Below, piece by piece: positions 18,687 to 28,409 of a stretch of 64,000 nucleotides of DNA (the first letter of the stretch is position 1; each line of letters opens with the position of its first letter). Under the pieces are notes generated by a model that saw nothing but the letters and a program-made list of their open reading frames with translations, was not told the origin of the DNA and did not search any database. Both the position numbers and the translations under genes were made by a program. Origin of the DNA: Crenobacter intestini (lineage in GTDB: Bacteria > Pseudomonadota > Gammaproteobacteria > Burkholderiales > Chromobacteriaceae); assembly GCF_004919095.1 (NCBI RefSeq), contig NZ_STGJ01000002.1, positions 1 to 64,000 on the forward strand, in the 5' to 3' direction.

Positions 18687-20076
18687 CCAGCGCCGCGACA
18701 AAACGCTCGTCGAGCGCGCGGCAGCAGGTCAGCCGGAGGCAGTGCCGGTAGCGGCTGCCGGCCGAATAGAGCGTGCCCGGCATCACCACGATGCGTTCGG
18801 CGAGCGCGGCCTCGGCGAGCCGCGCGGTGTCGACCGAAGGCGGCAGCTGCAGCCAGAGCAGGAAGCCGCCGGAGGGCCGCGTCGCCGTGGTGCCTGCCGG
18901 GAAGTGGCGGGCGACGAGCCCGCGCACGGTATCGACCTGCTGCGCGTACAGCCTGCGCAGCGCGCGCAGGTGGCGGTCGTAGCCGCCATTCTCCAGGAAC
19001 TCCCCGACCACCTCACCGAGTAGCATTGGCTCGGCGATGCTGCTGGCGAATTTCAGCCGGCGCACCGCGTCGCCGAAGCGCCCCGCCTCCAGGTAGCCGA
19101 CCCGGTAGTCCGGCGCCAGCGTCTTGCTGTAGCTCGCGCACACCATCACCCAGCCCGCTTCGTCGAAGGCCTTGACCGCCGGCGAGGGCACATCGGCGAA
19201 CTGCAGCTCGGCGTACAGCGCGTCCTCGATCAGTGGCACCCGGTATTGGTTGACCAGCCGCGCCAGCCGCTGCTTGGCCGGCAGCGGCATGGTGCAGCCC
19301 AGCGGGTTGTGCACGGTCGGCATCGCCACCAGCGCCGCGAGGCGCCCCTCCGAGAGCAGCATCTCCAGCGCGTCGAGCGACAGCCCCTGCTGCGGGTCGG
19401 TCGGCAGCTCGAGCACCTTCAGCCCCAGGCTCTCCAGCAGCGGGTAGAGGTTGAAGTAGGTCGGCGACTCGACGCCGACGGTGTCGCCCGGCCGGGTGAC
19501 TGCCCTGAGCGCGAGCTGCAGCGCTTCCATGGTGCCGTGGGTGAGCACAATGTCGTCCGGCGACAGCCGCATGCCGAGGTCAAGCGCGCGGCGGGCGATC
19601 TGCGCGCGCAGCCGCGGCGAGCCCGGTGGCAGCGCGTAGCGGCCGATCAGGCCGGGCGCCTGGCGCAGCAGCGTACCGGTCAGCCGCGCCAGCCGCTCGA
19701 CCGGGTAGAACGGCGCGCCGTGCGGGCAGGCCAGCGCGAGGTCGAGGTGGTCGTCTCGTCCTTGCGCGGCGAGGACGCCGTCGACCAGCGTCTGCTGCGT
19801 GGCCGGCGGTGCGTCCCGCAAGGCCGGCCGGGCGTTCAGCGGCCCGGGCGGCGCGGCCAGCGCGCTTCTCACGTAATAGCCGGATTGCGGCCGCGCTTCG
19901 ACCAGCCCCTGGTCTTCGAGCAGGCGGTAGGCGGCGGTCACCGTGTTGAGGCTCAGCGCGTGGCGGCCGGCACAGGCGCGCACCGACGGCAGGCGGCTGC
20001 CGGCGCCGAGGGTGCCGCCTTCGATGGCGGCGGCCAGTTGGGCGGCCAGTTGCTGGTAGCGGGGCAGGGGATGCAT
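18640..20076 (-). CDS. MocR-type (GntR/aminotransferase) transcriptional regulator
   Basis: The 478-residue protein joins an N-terminal GntR winged helix (residues about 5-75, with SRLPSVRACAGRHALSLNTV and AYRLLEDQGLVEARPQSGYY) to a full class I aminotransferase-fold domain. The PLP-binding lysine is in SYSKTLAPDYR (about residue 316), and ESPTYFN and EDALYAELQF resemble PLP-contact regions. MocR regulators use PLP or an amino-PLP adduct as effector. It is divergent from a LysE-type exporter over a gap holding an ordered repeat array, so amino acid efflux is the likely target. Confidence 0.93.
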   Translation of the reverse strand: MHPLPRYQQLAAQLAAAIEGGTLGAGSRLPSVRACAGRHALSLNTVTAAYRLLEDQGLVEARPQSGYYVRSALAAPPGPLNARPALRDAPPATQQTLVDGVLAAQGRDDHLDLALACPHGAPFYPVERLARLTGTLLRQAPGLIGRYALPPGSPRLRAQIARRALDLGMRLSPDDIVLTHGTMEALQLALRAVTRPGDTVGVESPTYFNLYPLLESLGLKVLELPTDPQQGLSLDALEMLLSEGRLAALVAMPTVHNPLGCTMPLPAKQRLARLVNQYRVPLIEDALYAELQFADVPSPAVKAFDEAGWVMVCASYSKTLAPDYRVGYLEAGRFGDAVRRLKFASSIAEPMLLGEVVGEFLENGGYDRHLRALRRLYAQQVDTVRGLVARHFPAGTTATRPSGGFLLWLQLPPSVDTARLAEAALAERIVVMPGTLYSAGSRYRHCLRLTCCRALDERFVAALVRLGALAQAQAAASA

Positions 20077-20107
20077 GGCGATAGGTGCAGTCGAGGGGCG
20101 GATGGAA

Positions 20108-20171
20108 GGTGACAGTTGTCAGAATATCGCATCTGTCACCCATGCAAATCGTTATTTCTGCATCTGTCACC
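20108..20171. promoter_or_regulatory. Three-site MocR operator array (candidate)
   Basis: GGTGACAG (20108-20115) faces CTGTCACC (20133-20140) across 17 bp. A second direct copy, CTGTCACC (20164-20171), sits exactly 31 bp (three helical turns) downstream, the last two inside the longer repeat GCATCTGTCACC. This mixed inverted-plus-direct layout is typical of MocR regulators. Confidence 0.65.
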
Positions 20172-20226
20172 ATCCGGGCGCCCGCCCTAGCATGGAGGCC
20201 TGACTTTCATCGATCGGGAGACGATC

Positions 20227-20817
20227 ATGTTCGACGCGCTGGCCTTTGCCACCTATATGGGGGTGATGTCGGTCACCCCCGGCCCCAACAACCTGATGCT
20301 GGCCACCTCCGGCGTGAACCACGGTTTCCGGGGCACGTTGCCGCACATGCTGGGCATCAGCGCGGGCTGCGCGCTGCAGCTGGTGCTGACCGTCGCTGGC
20401 TGGGCGTGGCTGACGCGCGGGCTCGAACAGTGGCGGCTGCCGCTGGCCTTCGCCGGCTGCGCTTATCTGATGTGGCTGTCGTGGCAGCTGTGGCGTTCGG
20501 CGGCGCCGGGTGCGCGCGAGGCGGGTCGGCCGCTGGGTTTTGTCGGCGCCGTGCTGTTCCAGTGGGTGAACCCGAAGGCCTGGCTGATGACGGTCAACGC
20601 GGCGCTGGTGTTCGCGCCGGGTGACGGGGCGGGGACGCTGGCGATGGCTTTGCTGGCCGCCGCGGTGAACCTGCCGTGCATCGCGGTGTGGGCGCTGTTC
20701 GGCGACCGCCTGCGCACGGCCTTGCAGGACGCGCGCCGCCTGCGCCGCTTCAACGCGGCGATGGCGTTGCTGCTCGCCCTCACCGCGTTGTGGTTGCTCG
20801 CCGATGCGGCCGGCTGA
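20227..20817 (+). CDS. LysE/RhtB family amino acid exporter
   Basis: The 196-residue inner-membrane protein has six predicted helices and the family signatures: SVTPGPNNLMLATSGVNHG near the N-terminus, AGCAYLMWLSWQLWRS, and FQWVNPKAWLM. LysE/RhtB proteins export amino acids or small metabolites. The substrate is unknown, but control by a divergent MocR regulator suggests an amino acid or PLP-reactive metabolite. GGGAGAC precedes the ATG. It ends eight bases from the convergent fadD gene with no visible terminator. Confidence 0.9.
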   Translation: MFDALAFATYMGVMSVTPGPNNLMLATSGVNHGFRGTLPHMLGISAGCALQLVLTVAGWAWLTRGLEQWRLPLAFAGCAYLMWLSWQLWRSAAPGAREAGRPLGFVGAVLFQWVNPKAWLMTVNAALVFAPGDGAGTLAMALLAAAVNLPCIAVWALFGDRLRTALQDARRLRRFNAAMALLLALTALWLLADAAG

Positions 20818-20825
20818 ACGGCTGC

Positions 20826-22514
20826 TTAGGCGGCGACCGCGTCGTCTTCCTGGGAGCGGGCCGTTTCGCCGCGCAGCTCGCGGCGCAGGATCTTGCCGAC
20901 GTTCGAGCGCGGCAGGTCCTCGCGGAACTCGATCTCGCGCGGCACCTTGTACGCGGTGAGTTTCCCGCGGCAGTAAGCGAGCAGCGCGTCGGCGTCGAGC
21001 GCGCCGTCGCGGCGGACCACGAACAGCTTGACCGCTTCGCCGGTGCGCGGGTCGGGGACGCCGACACAGGCGACCTCGAGCACGTCCGGGTGCAGCGCGA
21101 CCACGTCCTCGATCTCGCTGGGGAACACGTTGAAGCCGGAGACGATGATCATGTCCTTCTTGCGGTCGACCAGCTTGAAGTAGCCCTCCGGCGTGCGGTA
21201 CGCGATGTCGCCGGTGGCGAGGAAACCGTCGGCCTGCACGACGCGGGCCGTCTCCTGCGGACGCTTCCAGTAGCACTTCATCACCTGCGGGCCGCGCACG
21301 CACAGCTCGCCCGGCTCGCCGTCGGCGACCGGCAAGCCGTCCGGCCCGCGCAGTTCGACTTCGGTGCCCGGCACCGGCAGGCCGATGGTGCCGGTATACG
21401 CGTGGCTGTCGATCGGGTTCACGCAGACCAGCGGCGAGGTCTCGGTCAGCCCGTAGCCTTCGATCAGCGGCAGACCGGTCACCTGCAGCCACTTTTCGGC
21501 GACCGCCTGCAGGATCGCGGTGCCGCCGCCGACGGTCAGCCGCCAGCGCGAGAAGTCGAGCTTGGCGAAGTCGGGGTTGTTGGCCAGCGCGTTGAACAGC
21601 GTGTTGACGCCGATCATGCAGTTGACCGGGGTGCGCGCGAGGTCCTTGATCAGCGTGGGCAGGTCGCGCGGGTTGGTGATCAAGAGCGCGGTGCCGCCCA
21701 TGCGGGTGATCAGCAGGCAGCTCATCGTCAGCGCGAGGATGTGGTAGAGCGGCAGCGGCGAGGCCATCACCACCGGGTCGATGTCCTCGAGCACCGGCTC
21801 GATGGTCATATGGGTCTGCTCGAGGTTGGACAGCACGTTGCCGTGGGTGAGCACCGCGCCCTTGGACAGGCCGGTGGTGCCGCCGGTGTACTGCAGCAGC
21901 GCGATGTCTTCCAGGCGCAGCGCCGGGTCGCGCCACGGCAGCGCACCGCCTTCCTTCAGCGCGGCCTTCAGCGTGATCGAGCCGGGCAGCCACCACGGCG
22001 GCACCAGCTTCTTGAAGTGGCGCAGCACCGCGTTGACCAGCGTGCCCTTGACCAGCCCCAACAGGTCGCCGACCGAGGTGACCAGCACGTTCTGCACCGG
22101 GACGTTGCCGAGCACTTCCTGCAGCACGCCGACGAAGTTCTCGAGGATGACGATGGTCGACGCGCCGGAGTCCTGCAGCTGGTGCTCGAGCTCGCGCGGC
22201 GTGTAGAGCGGGTTGATGTTGACGACGATCAGCCCCGCGCGCAGCGCGCCGTACAGCGCGACCGGGTATTGCAGCAGGTTGGGCATCATCAGCGCGATGC
22301 GGTCGCCCTTCTTCATGCGCAGCGCGCCGGTCAGGTAGGCGGCGAACGCGGCGGACTGGCGGTCGAGCTCGCGGTAGCTGAGCTTGACGCCCATGTTGAC
22401 GAAGGCGGCGCGCTCGGGGTGGCGGCGGGCGGCGTCGGTCATCATCGCGCCGAGCGAGGCGTGTTCGAGCGGGCGCAGGGCGCGGGCGCGGCTGTTGTGC
22501 TGGGTCTCTTGCAT
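20826..22514 (-). CDS. fadD: Long-chain fatty acid-CoA ligase, distal paralogue
   Basis: The enzyme activates fatty acids to acyl-CoA with ATP, feeding beta-oxidation at the inner membrane. The 562-residue protein has the AMP-binding P-loop YTGGTTGLSKGAVLTHGN near residue 206, the motif EGYGLTETSPLV, the hinge VDRKKDMIIVSGFNVFPSEI, and the C-terminal lysine in NVGKILRRELR. It starts 28 bp downstream of a second fadD, with GGGAGAA before the ATG, so the pair forms an operon. Compared with its partner it carries a different N-terminus and a short acidic C-terminal extension. Confidence 0.93.
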   Translation of the reverse strand: MQETQHNSRARALRPLEHASLGAMMTDAARRHPERAAFVNMGVKLSYRELDRQSAAFAAYLTGALRMKKGDRIALMMPNLLQYPVALYGALRAGLIVVNINPLYTPRELEHQLQDSGASTIVILENFVGVLQEVLGNVPVQNVLVTSVGDLLGLVKGTLVNAVLRHFKKLVPPWWLPGSITLKAALKEGGALPWRDPALRLEDIALLQYTGGTTGLSKGAVLTHGNVLSNLEQTHMTIEPVLEDIDPVVMASPLPLYHILALTMSCLLITRMGGTALLITNPRDLPTLIKDLARTPVNCMIGVNTLFNALANNPDFAKLDFSRWRLTVGGGTAILQAVAEKWLQVTGLPLIEGYGLTETSPLVCVNPIDSHAYTGTIGLPVPGTEVELRGPDGLPVADGEPGELCVRGPQVMKCYWKRPQETARVVQADGFLATGDIAYRTPEGYFKLVDRKKDMIIVSGFNVFPSEIEDVVALHPDVLEVACVGVPDPRTGEAVKLFVVRRDGALDADALLAYCRGKLTAYKVPREIEFREDLPRSNVGKILRRELRGETARSQEDDAVAA

Positions 22515-22542
22515 GATCTGTTCTCCCTGGCGGCTTGGCGGA

Positions 22543-24204
22543 TCAGGCCGCGCGCGCTTCGTTTCTGAGGTCTCGGCGCAGGATCTTGCCGACGTTGGAC
22601 TTGGGCAGCGCGTCGCGGAACTCGACCTGGCGCGGCACCTTGTACGCGGTCAGGCGGTCGCGGCAGTGCGCGAGCAGCGCGGCCTCGTCGAGTTTCGGGT
22701 CGCGGCGCACGACGAACACCTTGACCGCTTCGCCGGTGCGCGCGTCGGGCACGCCGACGCAGGCGGATTCGACCACGCCGGGGTGCAGCGCGATCACGTC
22801 CTCGATCTCGTTCGGGTACACGTTGAAGCCGGAGACGATGATCATGTCCTTCTTGCGGTCGACCAGCTTGTAGAAGCCTTCCGCAGTGCGCAGCGCGATG
22901 TCGCCGGTGGCGAGGAAGCCGTCGGCGTGGAACACCTTGGCCGTCTCGTCGGGGCGCTGCCAGTAGCCCTGCATCACCTGCGGGCCGCGCACGCACAATT
23001 CGCCCGGCTCGCCGTCGGCGACGATGCGGCCGGCGTCGTCGCGCAGCGAGATCTCGGTCGCGGCGACCGGCAGGCCGATGGTGCCGGTGTAGCGGTCCAG
23101 CGTGACCGGGCTCGCGCTGACCAGCGGCGAGGTCTCGGTCAGCCCGTAACCTTCGATCAGCGGCAAGCCGGTCACCTTGCGCCACTTCTCGGCGACCGCC
23201 TGCTGGATCGCCGCGCCGCCGCCCACCGTCAGCCGCCAGCGCGAGAAGTCGAGGCGGATGAAGTCGGGGTGGTCGGAGAGCGCGTTGAACAGCGTGTTGA
23301 CGCCGGTCATGCAGCTGATCGGGTAGCGGCCGAGGTCCTTGATCACCGCCGGCAGGTCGCGCGGGTTGCTCATCAGCACCGAGGTGCCGCCGGCACGGTT
23401 GACCAGCAGGCAATTGATGGTCAGCGCGAGGATGTGGTAGAGCGGCAGCGGCGTCGCCATCACCACCTGGTCGTTTTCGCCGAACACCGGGCGCACCAGC
23501 GCCAGCGTCTGCTCGATATTGGCGAGCACGTTGCCGTGGGTGAGCACCGCGCCCTTGGACAGGCCGGTGGTGCCGCCGGTGTACTGCAGGAAGGCGATCT
23601 CGCCAAGGCTCACCGCCGGGTCCTGCCAGCGCCTGGCAAAACCCTGCGCGAGCGCGTCGTTGAAGCGCACGGCGCCGGGCAGCGACCACGGCGGCACCAT
23701 CTTCTTCACGTGGCGCAGCACCAGGTTGACCAGCGCGCCCTTGAGCGTGCCCAGCAGGTCGCCGACCGCGGTGACGACCACATGTTCGAGCGGGGTGCGC
23801 GCGCGCACCTCGTCCAGCGTCGCCGCGAAATTCTCGACGATGACGATGGCGCGCGCGCCCGAGTCCTTCAGCTGGTGCTCGAGTTCGCGCGCGGTGTACA
23901 GCGGGTTGACGTTGACGACGACGAGGCCCGCGCGCAGCACGCCGTACAGCGCGACCGGATACTGCAGCAGGTTGGGCATCATCAGCGCGACGCGGTCGCC
24001 GCGCCTGAGCTGCAAGGTGCCGGTCAGGTAGGCAGCGAACGCCGCGGACTGGCGGTCGAGTTCGCGGTAGCTGAGCGCGGCCCCCATATTGCAGAAGGCA
24101 TCGCGCTGCGGGTAAAGGCGGACGCTGTCGGCGAACATCGCGCCGAGCGAGGGGAAACGGCCGATCTCGGCCGCGGGGGCCGTCTCGTGCACACTGCTCG
24201 TCAT
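22543..24204 (-). CDS. fadD: Long-chain fatty acid-CoA ligase, proximal paralogue
   Basis: The 553-residue acyl-CoA synthetase shares most motifs and long identical stretches with the neighbouring fadD (YTGGTTGLSKGAVLTHGN, EGYGLTETSPLV, RKKDMIIVSGFNVYPNEI, SNVGKILRRDLR), so a tandem duplication is clear. The two may differ in chain-length preference or expression, as described for fadD1/fadD2 of pseudomonads. The ATG at 24202-24204 (MTSSVHETAPAAEIG) has GAGGAG upstream; the frame stays open further without similarity. A promoter candidate lies at 24254-24281. Confidence 0.93.
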   Translation of the reverse strand: MTSSVHETAPAAEIGRFPSLGAMFADSVRLYPQRDAFCNMGAALSYRELDRQSAAFAAYLTGTLQLRRGDRVALMMPNLLQYPVALYGVLRAGLVVVNVNPLYTARELEHQLKDSGARAIVIVENFAATLDEVRARTPLEHVVVTAVGDLLGTLKGALVNLVLRHVKKMVPPWSLPGAVRFNDALAQGFARRWQDPAVSLGEIAFLQYTGGTTGLSKGAVLTHGNVLANIEQTLALVRPVFGENDQVVMATPLPLYHILALTINCLLVNRAGGTSVLMSNPRDLPAVIKDLGRYPISCMTGVNTLFNALSDHPDFIRLDFSRWRLTVGGGAAIQQAVAEKWRKVTGLPLIEGYGLTETSPLVSASPVTLDRYTGTIGLPVAATEISLRDDAGRIVADGEPGELCVRGPQVMQGYWQRPDETAKVFHADGFLATGDIALRTAEGFYKLVDRKKDMIIVSGFNVYPNEIEDVIALHPGVVESACVGVPDARTGEAVKVFVVRRDPKLDEAALLAHCRDRLTAYKVPRQVEFRDALPKSNVGKILRRDLRNEARAA

Positions 24205-24253
24205 CTTGTTGTGCTCCTCGTGTTTTTTCCGGCCCTGCAGGGCTCTGCCGAAG

Positions 24254-24281
24254 ATTCTATGCACAACAAATAACAAGTAAA
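24254..24281 (-). promoter_or_regulatory. Candidate sigma-70 promoter of the fadD pair
   Basis: On the minus strand TTTACT and TAGAAT are 16 bp apart within the only AT-rich patch of this gap. The transcript leader would contain the perfect 12-bp palindrome GCCCTGCAGGGC (24232-24243). No FadR- or PsrA-type box was recognised. Confidence 0.45.
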
Positions 24282-24332
24282 GCACTATTAGCCGTATGAG
24301 CTTTCGTGTGACGGGGCTACAACACCTTGCCG

Positions 24333-24962
24333 CTATTTGAAGATCGCCAGCGCGCGCGTCGCGTTGGCCAGTTCCGTGATGCGCGGCCAGTCGCGCGCGG
24401 CGATCGCGTCGCGCGGGGTCAGCCACGAGCCGCCGACCGCCAGCACGTTGGGCAGCGAGAGGTAGTCCGGCGCGTTGCCGGCGTGGATGCCGCCGGTCGG
24501 GCAGAAGCGCAGCGCCGGCAAGGGGCCTGCCAGCGCGCGCAAGAGGCGGGTGCCGCCGACCGCCTCGGCCGGGAACAGCTTCTGGATCAGGAAGCCTTCG
24601 TCCTGCGCGTGCATCGCCTCGGACGGGGTGGCGACGCCGGGGATGAACGGCAGTTCGGTGGCGCGCACGGCGGCGGCGATCTCGGGCGTCAGCCCGGGGC
24701 TGACGCCGAACATCGCGCCGGCGTCGGCGGCGGCCTCGACCTGCGCGCGGTTGCGCAGCGTGCCCGCGCCGACGATCACGCCGGCGACCTGTTCGCGGAT
24801 CAGGCGGATCGCCGCCAGCGCGGCCTTGGTGCGCAGCGTGACCTCGAGCACGCGCACGCCGCCGGCCATCAGCGCGTGCGCGAGGTCAACCGCCAGCGCG
24901 GCGTCGTCCAGTTCGATCACCGGTACCACCGGGCCTTGTCTGAGCAGGGTCAGTTCGTCCAT
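24333..24962 (-). CDS. eda: 2-dehydro-3-deoxy-phosphogluconate aldolase (KDPG aldolase)
   Basis: Eda splits KDPG into pyruvate and glyceraldehyde 3-phosphate, the last step specific to the Entner-Doudoroff pathway. The 209-residue protein has VPVIELDDAALAVDLAHAL, the catalytic glutamate in VLEVTLRT, VGAGTLRN, FGVSPGLTPE, FIPGVATPSEAM, the Schiff-base lysine in QKLFPAE, and the phosphate-binding CPTGGI. The ATG at 24960-24962 is preceded by GGAG. It starts 19 bp after the edd stop, forming an edd-eda operon. Confidence 0.96.
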   Translation of the reverse strand: MDELTLLRQGPVVPVIELDDAALAVDLAHALMAGGVRVLEVTLRTKAALAAIRLIREQVAGVIVGAGTLRNRAQVEAAADAGAMFGVSPGLTPEIAAAVRATELPFIPGVATPSEAMHAQDEGFLIQKLFPAEAVGGTRLLRALAGPLPALRFCPTGGIHAGNAPDYLSLPNVLAVGGSWLTPRDAIAARDWPRITELANATRALAIFK

Positions 24963-24981
24963 TAGCAAAGCTCCAACAGTC

Positions 24982-26811
24982 TTAATTCCAAAGCGGGTGC
25001 GGGAAGGACAGCGCGCCCAGATCGGCGCGCTCGGCGTTCTGCCGCGCGCCGGCGAACAGTTCACGGCCGCAGCCGAAGTCGCTCGGCGCAACCGGCGCGG
25101 GGGCGCGTGCCGCCCACTCGTCGGGCGCGACGTCGACGTCGAGCACGCCGGCGTCGGCGTCGACGGTAATCAGGTCGCCGTCGCGCACCCGCGAGAGCGC
25201 GCCGCCGTCGGCGGCTTCCGGGCAGACGTGGATCGCGGCGAGCACCTTGCCCGACGCGCCCGACATCCGCCCGTCGCTGACCAGCGCGACCGCGTGGCCC
25301 CTGTCCTGCAGCACCGACAAAGTCGGCGTCAGCTGGTGCAGCTCGGGCATGCCGTTGGCGCGCGGCCCCTGGCCACGCACCACGGCGACCATGTCGCCGG
25401 TGAGCGCGCCCCCCTTGAACGCCGCGAGCAGCGCGTCCTGCGAGTCGAACACCCGCGCCGGCGCCGTGACGCGGCGCCGTTCGGGCGGCACCGCCGACAC
25501 CTTGACCACCGCACGGCCAAGCCGGCCGGTGACGACCCTGAGGCCGCCGTCGGCGGCGAACGGCGACGCCGCGCAGCGCAGCACCGCGCTGTCGGCGCTG
25601 GCGGGAATCGCGTCGTCCCAGACAAGGCGGCCGTCTGCGTCGAGCGCGGGCGAGCGGCACTGGCGCGCGAGGCCATGGCCGGAGACGGTCACGACGTCGG
25701 GGTGGAGCAGGCCGGCGTCCATGAGCTCGCGCAGCAGGAAGCCGCAGCCGCCGGCGGCGTGGAAGTGGTTCACGTCGGCCTTGCCGTTCGGGTAGACGCG
25801 CATCAGCGAGGGGACGACGGCGGACAGTTCGGCGAAGTCGTCCCAGTCGAGCGCGATGCCGGCCATGCGGGCGATCGCCGGCAGGTGCAGCGTGTGGTTG
25901 GTCGAGCCGCCGCTGGCGAGCAGCACGACCACCGCGTTGACGATCGCGCGTTCGTCGACCAGCTCGCCGACCGGCGTGAAGCGCGGCCCCTGCGCCGAGA
26001 TCTCGACCGCCACGCGCGCCGCCTCGCGGGTCAGCGCCTCGCGCAGCGGCGTGCCCGGCGGCACGAAGGCGGCGCCGGGCAGGTGCAGGCCCATCGCCTC
26101 CATCATCAGCTGGTTGGAGTTGGCGGTACCGTAGAAGGTGCAGGTGCCCGGCGCGTGGTAGCTCTGCGCCTCGGATTCGAGCAGCACGTCGCGGCCGACC
26201 AGGCCCTGCGCGTAGAGCTTGCGCACCTCGGCCTTTTCGTCGTTGGACAGGCCCGACGGCATCGGCCCGGCCGGCACGAACACCGCGGGCAGATGGCCGA
26301 AGGCGAGCGCGCCCATCAACAGGCCCGGCACGATCTTGTCGCACACGCCAAGGTAGAGCGCGGCGTCGAACATCGCGTGCGACAGCGCGACGGCGCTCGC
26401 CTGCGCGATCACGTCGCGCGAGAACAGCGACAGCTCCATGCCAGGCCGGCCCTGGGTCACGCCGTCGCACATCGCCGGCACGCCGCCGGCGAACTGCGCG
26501 CTGGCGCCGGCGGCCTGCGCCGCCTCCTTGATCCATTTCGGGTAGCTGGCGAGCGGCTGGTGGGCGGACAGCATATCGTTGTACGCCGAGACGATCGCGA
26601 GGTTGGGCGCCTCCAACAGCTTCAGGCGCAGCTTGGACACGGGCTCGCTGGCGGCGAAGCCGTGCGCGAGGTTGGTGCAGGCGAGCTCGGCGCGTGCGAC
26701 GCGGCCGCGCTCGGCCGCCGCGCGGACCTGTTCGAGGTAGCGCGCGCGCGTCGGCGCGCTACGCTGGGCGATGCGCGCGGTGACGGCGCTGACGACGGGG
26801 TGCAGGGACAT
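24982..26811 (-). CDS. edd: Phosphogluconate dehydratase
   Basis: Edd dehydrates 6-phosphogluconate to KDPG and carries an iron-sulfur cluster. The 609-residue length matches the family (about 605). The cluster ligands and neighbours are visible in [33 protein letters not shown] and AAGGCGFLL; other family motifs are [45 protein letters not shown] and [17 protein letters not shown]. The ATG at 26809-26811 ([15 protein letters not shown]) is the family start. It is divergent from zwf across 133 bp. Confidence 0.97.
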   Translation of the reverse strand: MSLHPVVSAVTARIAQRSAPTRARYLEQVRAAAERGRVARAELACTNLAHGFAASEPVSKLRLKLLEAPNLAIVSAYNDMLSAHQPLASYPKWIKEAAQAAGASAQFAGGVPAMCDGVTQGRPGMELSLFSRDVIAQASAVALSHAMFDAALYLGVCDKIVPGLLMGALAFGHLPAVFVPAGPMPSGLSNDEKAEVRKLYAQGLVGRDVLLESEAQSYHAPGTCTFYGTANSNQLMMEAMGLHLPGAAFVPPGTPLREALTREAARVAVEISAQGPRFTPVGELVDERAIVNAVVVLLASGGSTNHTLHLPAIARMAGIALDWDDFAELSAVVPSLMRVYPNGKADVNHFHAAGGCGFLLRELMDAGLLHPDVVTVSGHGLARQCRSPALDADGRLVWDDAIPASADSAVLRCAASPFAADGGLRVVTGRLGRAVVKVSAVPPERRRVTAPARVFDSQDALLAAFKGGALTGDMVAVVRGQGPRANGMPELHQLTPTLSVLQDRGHAVALVSDGRMSGASGKVLAAIHVCPEAADGGALSRVRDGDLITVDADAGVLDVDVAPDEWAARAPAPVAPSDFGCGRELFAGARQNAERADLGALSFPHPLWN

Positions 26812-26910
26812 GGTCGGTAGACGTGCGGGATACCCGGTCATGCTAGATGCGGTGGCGCTTTCCAGCAAGGGTAGTGTCCGCTCGCGTATCCGGCGGCGCG
26901 GCGATGCCGG

Positions 26911-26919
26911 TGTTAAGAT
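26911..26919 (+). promoter_or_regulatory. Extended -10 promoter for zwf-pgi (candidate)
   Basis: TGTTAAGAT fits TGN plus a -10 (TAAGAT) 26 bp before the zwf start. I searched the edd/zwf gap by eye for a HexR box (TGTARTnnnAYTACA type) and saw none. Confidence 0.4.
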
Positions 26920-26944
26920 GAAGCGCAAGTCTTACGGAGTCCGC

Positions 26945-28408
26945 ATGATGAACCCGACCCCCGCTTTCGACATGCTGCTGTTCGGCGGTACCGGCGACCT
27001 GGTGATGCGCAAGCTGTTGCCGGCGCTGTTCGGCGCGCACGCCGCAGGCCTCTTACACCCGCAGGGCCGCGTGTTCGCGCTCGGCCGCCAGGCCTTGTCG
27101 CGCGACGACTACCTCGCGCTCGCCGCGCGCGACGCGCGCGCGCACTGCGAGGGCGCCGACGACGCGCGCTGGGCGGCGTTTTGTGCGCGCATCGACTACC
27201 TGCAGGTCGACGCGACGCGCGCGGCCGACTTTGCCGCGCTGGCCGAACGGCTGTCCGGCGACGACGCCGGCCGGGTGCGCGTGGTGTACCTCGCCACCGC
27301 GCCCAGCCTGTTCGTGCCGGTGTGCGAGCACCTGGCGGCGGCCGGCCTTGCCGATACGCGCACCCGGCTGGTGCTGGAGAAGCCGCTGGGGCACGACCTC
27401 GCGTCGGCCGACGCGATCAACGACGCGATGTCGCGGCACTTTGCCGAGGACCAGCTGTACCGGATCGACCATTACCTCGGCAAGGAGTCGGTGCAGAACC
27501 TGCTCGCGCTGCGCTTCGGCAACACCCTGTTCGAGCCCCTGTGGCGGCGCGAGTGGGTCGAGAGCGTGCAGGTCACGCTGGCCGAGGAGATCGGCGTCGC
27601 CGGGCGCGGCGAATTCTACGAGCGCACCGGCGCGCTTCGGGACATGGTGCAGAACCACCTGCTGCAGCTGTTGTGCATCGTCGCGATGGAGCCGCCGGCC
27701 TCGCTCGACGCCGACGCGGTGCGCGACGAGAAGCTCAAGGTCGTGAAGGCGCTCGCGCCGTTCGACGCGGCGTCGGTCGCGCGCGATGCGGTGCGCGGCC
27801 AGTACCAGGCGGGCGCCAGCGGCGGGGCCGCGGTCGAAGGCTACCGAGCGGAGGAGGGCGTCTCCGCCGACAGCCGCACCGAGACCTACGTCGCGCTGAA
27901 GACGTCGATCGGCAACTGGCGCTGGGCCGGCGTGCCGTTCTACCTGCGCACCGGCAAGCGGCTTGCCGAGCGCAAGGCCGAGATCGTGATCACCTTCCGC
28001 GACGTGCCGCACAAGCTGTTCGACGTGCCGCCGATGTGCCGCAACGCCAACCGGCTGGTGATCGAGCTGCAGCCGGAGGAGAGCATCCGCCTGTGGTTCC
28101 GCGCGAAGACGCCGGGCGACGGCATGGACCTGCAGCCGGTGTCGCTCAACCTCGATTTTCACGAGACCTTCCGCGGGCGGCGGGTCGACGCGTACGAGCG
28201 CCTGCTGCTCGACGTGATCCGCGGCCGCCTCGCGCTCTTCATGAGGCGCGACGAGCAGGCCGCCGCCTGGCGCTGGGTCGAGCCCCTGCTTGCGGCGTGG
28301 GCGGCCGACGCGTCCGGCCCGCGCCCGTACATGGCCGGCAGCTGGGGGCCGGCGGCGGCGAGCACGCTCATCGCGCGCGATGGCCTCAGCTGGCCGGAGG
28401 AGTGCTGA
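26945..28408 (+). CDS. zwf: Glucose-6-phosphate 1-dehydrogenase
   Basis: Zwf oxidises glucose 6-phosphate to 6-phosphogluconolactone with NADP+ (or NAD+), feeding the divergent edd-eda pair. The 487-residue protein has the nucleotide site [29 protein letters not shown], the substrate signature RIDHYLGKE (about residues 173-181), the segment [18 protein letters not shown], and [12 protein letters not shown]. Tandem ATGs occur at 26945 and 26948; CGGAG lies upstream. pgi starts one base after its stop. The usual pgl (lactonase) gene is missing from this cluster. Confidence 0.97.
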   Translation: MMNPTPAFDMLLFGGTGDLVMRKLLPALFGAHAAGLLHPQGRVFALGRQALSRDDYLALAARDARAHCEGADDARWAAFCARIDYLQVDATRAADFAALAERLSGDDAGRVRVVYLATAPSLFVPVCEHLAAAGLADTRTRLVLEKPLGHDLASADAINDAMSRHFAEDQLYRIDHYLGKESVQNLLALRFGNTLFEPLWRREWVESVQVTLAEEIGVAGRGEFYERTGALRDMVQNHLLQLLCIVAMEPPASLDADAVRDEKLKVVKALAPFDAASVARDAVRGQYQAGASGGAAVEGYRAEEGVSADSRTETYVALKTSIGNWRWAGVPFYLRTGKRLAERKAEIVITFRDVPHKLFDVPPMCRNANRLVIELQPEESIRLWFRAKTPGDGMDLQPVSLNLDFHETFRGRRVDAYERLLLDVIRGRLALFMRRDEQAAAWRWVEPLLAAWAADASGPRPYMAGSWGPAAASTLIARDGLSWPEEC

Positions 28409-28409
28409 G

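Noticed and set aside
20676-24273. Two frames of about 630 codons antisense to the fadD genes
   Set aside because: They mirror each other only because the underlying fadD genes are duplicates; composition is that of shadow frames.
26812-26944. HexR operator between edd and zwf
   Set aside because: No TGTARTnnnAYTACA-like sequence found by eye on either strand.
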